Below the pieces are notes generated by a model, which saw nothing but the letters and a program-made list of their open reading frames with translations, did not search any database and was not told where the DNA came from. A stretch of DNA of 64,000 nt from Pterobdella sp. o SKG-2022 (lineage: Eukaryota > Annelida > Clitellata > Hirudinida > Piscicolidae), in contig OZ038323.1 of assembly GCA_964035795.1 (NCBI GenBank), forward strand, positions 9,976,291 through 10,040,290. Direction: 5' to 3'. Below are positions 57,484 through 64,000 of this stretch, piece by piece. Position 1 is the first letter of the stretch. Every line of letters begins with the position of its first letter. Position numbers and translations under genes: made by a program.

Positions 57484-58176
57484 AAATAATTTTTTGTAAT
57501 TAGGTAATCATTCTATTTATATTTTACTTTTTGAATGATATTTTGTCAATGTAACTTGAACGATAATATGGCTCAGTAAAAAACTTCAAATTTTAAAATC
57601 AATTTTTTGAAATTGTTTATGACTTTAATTTTTTAAGATTGGAAATTTCAATTTTTTCAATATCTTTTTATAAATTAAACCATTTAATTTTGAAACTTAG
57701 TTCTAAACTGAAATCAATAGACTCTTGATTAAAGCGAATAAACGTTCATGTGCACATTTCTTGAAAGTAATCGATATTATAGTTAAGCCTTATGATAAAT
57801 AGGTATCAGAATAATAATTTCTCAATCTACCTAACAAAGCTTATGTATCGTTGGTAAGGTTAAAGTACAGATCGAATTCCTCGTATTCTGCTGACGGCAT
57901 CTTTCAAACTCATTGTAAGACATCAGCTTAATTCTTGGATTTCAATTATAACTCGACATTTTTGTATCATTACCATTCAACTCAAACATGAAATAAATTA
58001 TTAAAAACTGATTGAGACTACATCTACTCCAGACCGCTATGAAACGAAGCTAACATCAATCAAAATAAAAAATCTTGAATTCAAACCTCATTGAACCCTA
58101 AAACCTTTAACACTCACCATAAAACCCATAACTCCATCAACACTACTAACCACCTTTTCAACAACCTCATAGCACA

Positions 58177-59001
58177 ATGATTGAAGGGGAACATGTAGTT
58201 TTTCAGAGCTTGTTAGGCACTTTATTCACATGGTTCGTCACAGCACTAGGATCTGCTGTGGTGTTCCTCTTTCCTGATATGAAGGTATGCTTATTGTTTT
58301 TTTTTCCACATGCTTTGTATCATTTTACCATCCATTGTTTCATTATGCTTCTTTGCATTTTAATTTTCAATGTCATACTCATTTAGTGTTAGTATTAAAA
58401 CTAAATAAAAATATTTTCAATCATCATGAGTTTTTTCATACTAAACTCACCATATCTAATAAAAATTATTGATAATTTCAATGATAGTGATGACATAATG
58501 ATACAATAACATTTATATCATTACCATTATTAACACTATCAGTAATAATAAGAATAATAATGGAAAATAATAACATAATAACAATGAGTATGATGGAGAT
58601 GCTGATGCATTAGTGGTAGCAAGGTGTTTATGTCATTAAGCTTGCCATGCCTGAGTCATATCTGTTTATTAACATACTGCTTCTTAATTGATTTTTATGA
58701 TTTTTATTATTATTATTTAGTTTTACTTTATGTCTATTATAGTTTTTATTTTTGTATTTATTTTCTTTTTATGTTCATCTTTTATTTTCTTGTTATCCAC
58801 TAGAAAACTACTTCATCACATCATTCGATTATTATTAAATTCATTAAAGAACCATTATAAATTGAAGGGTTAAAATGACAAATTTTATATTGGTATAGAT
58901 GGTTTTAACTTGTATAGCATATGAACAAAGTAATGGTTAGAGTAATTATTTTTGTATCTATCTTTTTATCTATTTATCTTTTTAAATTTTTATCTGTGTC
59001 T

Positions 59002-59055
<54 letters not shown>

Positions 59056-61827
59056 CTCTCTCTCTCTCAAGTCAAACCTACCTATCTACAAGGCTCATGA
59101 TAATGTAGAATTCAAAACTCAAGGTGTTAAGTCGCCAATATTAATAGCATCTGTAAACACGCTGTGAACACAAAATCAATTGGATATTATGAGTGCAATG
59201 TTATACAAGAAAAACTATGAATATTAATTACCTTTCTTATGAATAGACTATTTGTAGTATCGCATATATTGAATTTCGATGTTAAAGGGTTTTTATGTAC
59301 TTATAGTATTATTGTTAATGGTATGTAATAATTAAGATTATCAGAAAGGAAGCTTTTATGATGTACATAAATTATTATAATAAGAATAAAGATAATAATA
59401 AAATAATAAATTATTTTTAATTCATACTATTCAATAATATTATTTTTTTTCCTATTATGTCTTTTTTTATTTTCATTATTACCAACCACAGAGGAAACCA
59501 CTGGATGCCAGTCTTGGATTTGCTGCAGGTGTAAGTCTTTTTTGAAATTATTAATTTATCACTATTTTTATTGGTACTATTATATCTCATAGTTTTAAAC
59601 CATAAAATCTGACCTACATATTAAACATCTAGGTCATGTTGGCTGCCTCTTATTGGTCACTTCTCGAACCTTCAATTGAAACAGCCAAGTTTGTCAAAAA
59701 TTACGTTTATTTCTAAATATTTAATCTATTAATTTACGTGCAAAACAATTACTTACTTATTCATCTTTCCACTCATCTATCTATAATGATGTATCAATTA
59801 CTAACCATGCATAAACCTTTCACTAATCCGCTCTTTATAAACTATAATTCCATCTACTATTTTTTCAACTTACCTACCATCACCCTTTGAACCTACCTAC
59901 ATCCCCTCAAGATCACAGGGCTACCATGACTTCATGAGTGTCTTTCCCACATGCACAGGCCTCCTTCTTGGCTCCCTCTTTGTCATTTTGGCTGACTACC
60001 TCCTCCCTTCTGTTGTATGTTTCTTGAGCTGTTTCCATTCTTTTAGTGTTTTCAATGGCTGATGTTTGAATAATTGTTTAGTATGGTAATTAAAGCTTGA
60101 TTTATAATTATAAATAATATTGTTTTTAAGCTTTTCCTTGATAACTTATCTTGATAAGCATTTTGAATAAAAATAAATGAATACACCGTTTCGAAATTAA
60201 TTTTTAAAATCAGTGCTCAATTTATGAATATTACCGACTCTCTAACAGGATTACAACTACTTCATAAAGAAGGAGGAGGAATATGTGAGCACAAACTTTA
60301 GTGTTAGTCCATGTGTTTCCTATGTTTCTTCTAATAATCTATCTTATATTTCAGTACATTTCTTGCAGTAAAAAAATATATGAATATTCACTGAAAGAAT
60401 TTAGTTGACAATAATAATATCAACCACAATAATAATAATAATGTTATCATTTATATATTTACACACAACTTCAGGGCAACTCAAACGCCAAGCTAGACTG
60501 GCAGGACAGTGGAGCTAGGCTGAGAAAGAGAAGGTCAGAGATGGAAGAGGAGGAAGGGTTGATGAAGGAGGAGAGTGTACGTCAGGTAAGTTGGAAACGC
60601 ATCCTGCTTCTCATTATCGCCATCACCGTTCATAATATCCCGGGTGCGCTCAAGTGTTTTGGGTGTTGTTGTGTTTAGTGTGGTGTTTATGGGGTTTTTG
60701 GTTGGTTTATTTTTATTATGAAGTAGTAAGTCTACTATTAATCATAACACGAAATAATGACAGAGGGACTTGCAGTTGGTGTGAGTTTTGGCTGCATCAA
60801 CAAGTCTCAGACATGTACCTTCTCTTCATCCAGGTTGTTGCATGCTCATCTTCACTCATGCAAATAATGTGCTTACAGACACTTACAATACTACTAAAAA
60901 TATTTTTAGTTTTAACATAAAAAGATGTTGGCTTCAAACAACTACTTCTAATGCTACTTTAACTACCACTATTACTACCCACACCTTCTTGAACCCATCA
61001 GAAACCTAGCAGTAGGCATAGCTATCCAGAACTTCCCAGAAGGCTTGGCGGTCAGTGTTCCTCTCAGAGCTTCAGGAGTGTCGCCTCTCAAGGCTTTCTG
61101 GTATGTACTGTAGAGTTTATTTGTTGTGTTGTCGATACTGTGTGTGTGTATGGTTGGATGGTTAGGTTTGGGGGGTTGGCTAGGTTGTTTTTTCAATGTT
61201 TGTGTATGTATGATTTTATCAGTTCATATATCATCGAAGTTTTTATAATATCTTGTTAGCACCTTCATGAATGAAACATTAAAATCATAGCTTTTTTTTC
61301 TCGAAAAAGTATATAACAATTCAACATGCCACAAACAAAAATAATCAAAGGTATGGCCAGTTAAGTGGAATGGTGGAGCCTCTAGCAGGTTTGATGGGGG
61401 CGTTAGGAGTGACCCTAGCCGAGCCCCTGCTGCCTTATGTGCTCGCTTTTGCAGCTGGTGCCATGATCTTTGTTGTGGTGGATGATATCATCCCAGAGGC
61501 TCAGACACAGTGAGTTTGTGATGATTGGTGTGAAGTTTTCAGAAGTTATTTTATTGATTTGTTATACTGGCGTTTTAAAACTTATCAAGTTAAATAGAGG
61601 TAGTTCAAAAGTAAATGAGTCTTATATAGTACTTATTAAGTACTTATCAAGTCTTATATAGTACATGATAATGTAACGCTAGTATATAGTCATATGATAC
61701 AAAAGTACATCATACATACACAAACCATTGCTAACACCCCATGTACAGTGGCAATGGCAGGATAGCTTCGATCACCTGCATTGTGGGGTTTATAGTGATG
61801 ATGGTCCTTGATGTGGTACTTGAATGA
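58177..61827 (+). CDS. SLC39A11: ZIP-family zinc transporter, ZIP11 type
   Basis: ZIP proteins bring Zn2+ into the cytosol; ZIP11 is reported on Golgi and nuclear membranes. Exons 58177-58284, 59492-59530, 59633-59688, 59912-60014, 60249-60284, 60475-60643, 60764-60833, 61002-61100, 61351-61509, 61749-61827 give 305 residues (human about 340). Order: [20 protein letters not shown] (TM1), [20 protein letters not shown], the LADYLLP helix, and a short charged loop ([14 protein letters not shown]) in place of a longer human loop. Metal-site helices TVHNIPEGLAVGV and [11 protein letters not shown] follow, then [35 protein letters not shown] and the final helix. The first HNxPEG is split by an intron between Pro and Glu; both metal-site motifs are intact. 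The strong ZIP11 identity comes from the YWSLL and EPLAG helices. Confidence 0.95.
59010..59069. repeat. (TA)n(TC)n compound microsatellite in ZIP11 intron 1
   Basis: TA units of about 40 bases are followed by CT units of about 18 bases. Confidence 0.95.
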
Positions 61828-62609
61828 GATCATGTAATGGTTATTACCATGCTGTGATTAATACCGTGTGATGATTAATAATACACTTTGATAGACAACA
61901 ATACAATGATTAACAAACTGTGATGTTAACATAACACAAAAATTAACAATGTGAAATATTTACTTCAATCATATGGGGTTGATATTATTGATTGATACAA
62001 CCATGAAATACCTTACTTATGTTCTCCGTATGTAGTTTTTTATATTTTGATATAAATATATTTAGAATATTTTATGGATTATAATCACCTGGTATAACAG
62101 TGGTGTCATATTGTGGTAAACTGATGGTCGGTGTGTTAACTAAATTGTATGTTTGTGGTCTTATGTAGTTTTATAATGGTTTCGGATGTAGTTTGATTAG
62201 TTAAATTGATTAATGTTGTATAGTTGATAATTGAGATATTTTGCATAAAACTGCCAAGTTTTGATTGTTATTAATGACACCCTATGTAATGTAACGTTCC
62301 AATCCGTTAGTAACATACTCTTAGCCATTGTTTTAGATTCTTGATTTGGTATTCAACAACATATCCTTTGTACTAGTTGATCTTTTTTGGGTTTCGTTTA
62401 TTCCTTTATCATTTTTAATACATTACAAGATCTTGTTTTTAATCTATATTTCTTATATCTTGCTGAATTTTCTATCGTTTCTTACTCAATTGTGCCAATA
62501 TTACTCTATTTCAACATTTAAAGTGGCAAAAAAATATTTAACAAAATTTTTCTTTTTTTTTTTTAAATTGAAAATAAATAAGTTTTTGAAAATGCGATAA
62601 AAATCTTTT
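61828..62609. other. Convergent intergenic region
   Basis: Lies between the ZIP11 stop and the tetraspanin stop. AT-rich, with no gene text. The frame at 62346-62600 is hydrophobic by composition only. Confidence 0.5.
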
Positions 62610-64000
62610 TCAAAGGGTAATGCTGTTATCTTCATTTTGTTTCACCTCCTTCACTGAAGATTCTGTTTCTACAAGTTCATCCATCAGTGAGCGCATGTCA
62701 GAGTAGTTGCAGATTCTTTCTTTCATGTAATCATACCACCCTCGCTCCATCTTCAACTCGTGTCTGTGGGTGGTGGTTGAATGTTATTGCTGTTTAGGGT
62801 GACTCAGTATCGTTCAAGTGAACTAATTTTGTGGTGCTTTGAATGATTTTCTTAGTCATGTATTGTTAAAAAGCTTCCAATTTATTCAATAATTATTGAC
62901 GGCTATTAAAGATTTAGTTAGCAAGTATGCAATTTATATAATTTTATAACAAAGAAACAACCTGGCAACAGAAACCACGTTGATGGTCGAAATAATAAGA
63001 ATCAAAACGTAAGCTATAGTGGCTAGTATTAATAAGTTATAGGATGTTAAAGACTGTTTCAAATAGTACTCTTTCATTTTTTCAGCACAACCATCAACCC
63101 ACGGAGTCAGTTTCCATACGTTCTTCAAATATTGATCAATTTTTTTACTATCGATGAAATAGCAATAAAATTTAAAACCATGATTTTCAGATTTTTTTAT
63201 ATTTAAAAGTTGCATTAATCGGCAAAACGTCCAGTACCTAGCTCTTGACCAAAAGTCGTTATGTATCTCAACTATAAATACAGATTTGAGCGCATACGGA
63301 TATAACAACCAAAACTCTCACATCATGAGAGGCAATATTTTCGCAGTGAAAGTCTTCTGGCACGACTTGACAACAACTCATTGGAAAACCCACTTCATTC
63401 TTCTTCAAGTTTTTCGACCACGCTATCTCAAACCACTGTGTGAAGTTATACTCCCCGCAGCATCTGAGTTTTAAAAGATTTTACTTTATATTTTAAATTT
63501 TAAAAAACTTTATATGTATTTTTGTTGGCTTTTTTTGAAATTTCACATCATTAGTGAGGTTTTAATATATTCACTGAAACGATAATAGTTATTTCTTTCG
63601 ACTATGTTAGCCTTATCGCAAGGATGAATGCAGATAGGTGCTAACGTCTTTTATACTTAAAAAATACTATGCCTCAAGTCGGATTGCAGCAGATCAATAT
63701 GCCTTCTGATACTTTCTGATTTTCTATATCCATGTTGCTTCTCATAAAAGCCTACCTGAAATACATTTTCAAATTTTTAAGCAATCATTAGTGATTTTTA
63801 AATTCTTTACATAGAAATTTTAAAAAAGAAGTGATACCTCAAAAGGGCCATTGCTGAGTTTCTCAGTTTGATATAAGTATAACGACGCAAGCATTGTTAA
63901 AGTTAAAAATGCACATGAAACAGAATTGATATAATGATAATAGCGATTGCTACCTATAAACTTTTTATAAGTTTGAGGGCAAGTCACATAATAATAGACA
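62610..64000 (-). CDS. Peripherin-like (RDS/ROM-type) tetraspanin, 3' part only
   Basis: Tetraspanins organise membrane protein assemblies; peripherin-2 and ROM1 shape photoreceptor discs, and invertebrates have relatives of unknown role. Exons on the - strand: up to 63838 (left end off window; includes a hydrophobic segment SCAFLTLTMLASLYLY), 63755-63673, 63463-63322, 63147-62962 and 62763-62610. Large-loop text: RRHIDLLQSDLR then CCGEYNFTQWFEIAWSKN, PMSCC, and WVDGCAEKMKEYY, followed by the last membrane helix (LLILATIAYVLILIISTINV). WFEIxW, the PxSCC and WxxGC order match peripherin/ROM better than ordinary tetraspanins. The cytosolic tail is HELKMERGWYDYM...NEDNSITL. The 63673 end needs a GC donor to keep frame. 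Confidence 0.82.
63480..63672. other. Tetraspanin intron with apparent GC donor
   Basis: The frame from QSDLR into CCGEYNF works only with a cut after TTGAG, giving GCATAG at the donor. A GT five bases further on breaks the frame. Confidence 0.4.

Overview
This is eukaryotic genomic DNA. It is AT-rich, its genes are split into many short GT-AG exons, and it is full of microsatellites (TCTA/GATA, TA, GT, CAT). The gene set is animal: an RMC1 homologue, a CRMP-type protein, ALKBH7, a peripherin-like tetraspanin and a ParaHox-type homeobox gene. An annelid or other lophotrochozoan is likely, and a leech such as Helobdella fits best. The species is my inference; I could not search a database.

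Left part (1-11,400): the last 15 exons of a 10-formyltetrahydrofolate dehydrogenase (ALDH1L, + strand) run tail-to-tail into SIL1 (- strand), the nucleotide-exchange factor for the ER Hsp70 BiP. One SIL1 intron holds a dead non-LTR retrotransposon lying between TCTA microsatellites. Head-to-head with SIL1 is a small secreted SUEL-type (galactose/rhamnose-binding) lectin. Middle-left (11,400-22,150): a two-exon gene for a 162-residue secreted ten-cysteine protein that I do not recognise, a broken tandem copy with a conserved promoter block, then a divergent PKA catalytic subunit in 11 exons.

Middle (23,400-35,600, - strand): a 17-exon CRMP/dihydropyrimidinase-like gene that has lost metal-ligand motifs, then a three-exon alpha-tubulin whose first coding exon is only the ATG. 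Right-middle (39,600-47,200, - strand): RMC1, interrupted by a 200-N assembly gap, then ALKBH7. An 8-kb stretch with no recognisable gene follows (47,250-55,460), holding several microsatellites.

Right end: a four-exon homeobox gene with Xlox/Pdx-like signature residues (+), a ten-exon zinc transporter of the ZIP11/SLC39A11 type (+), and the 3' part of a peripherin-like tetraspanin (-), which runs off the window. Exon sums for ALDH1L, SUEL lectin, the secreted protein, PKA, CRMP, tubulin, the homeobox gene and ZIP11 are all whole codons with no internal stop, which supports those models. The genes are unrelated in function; this is ordinary animal gene order, not an operon.
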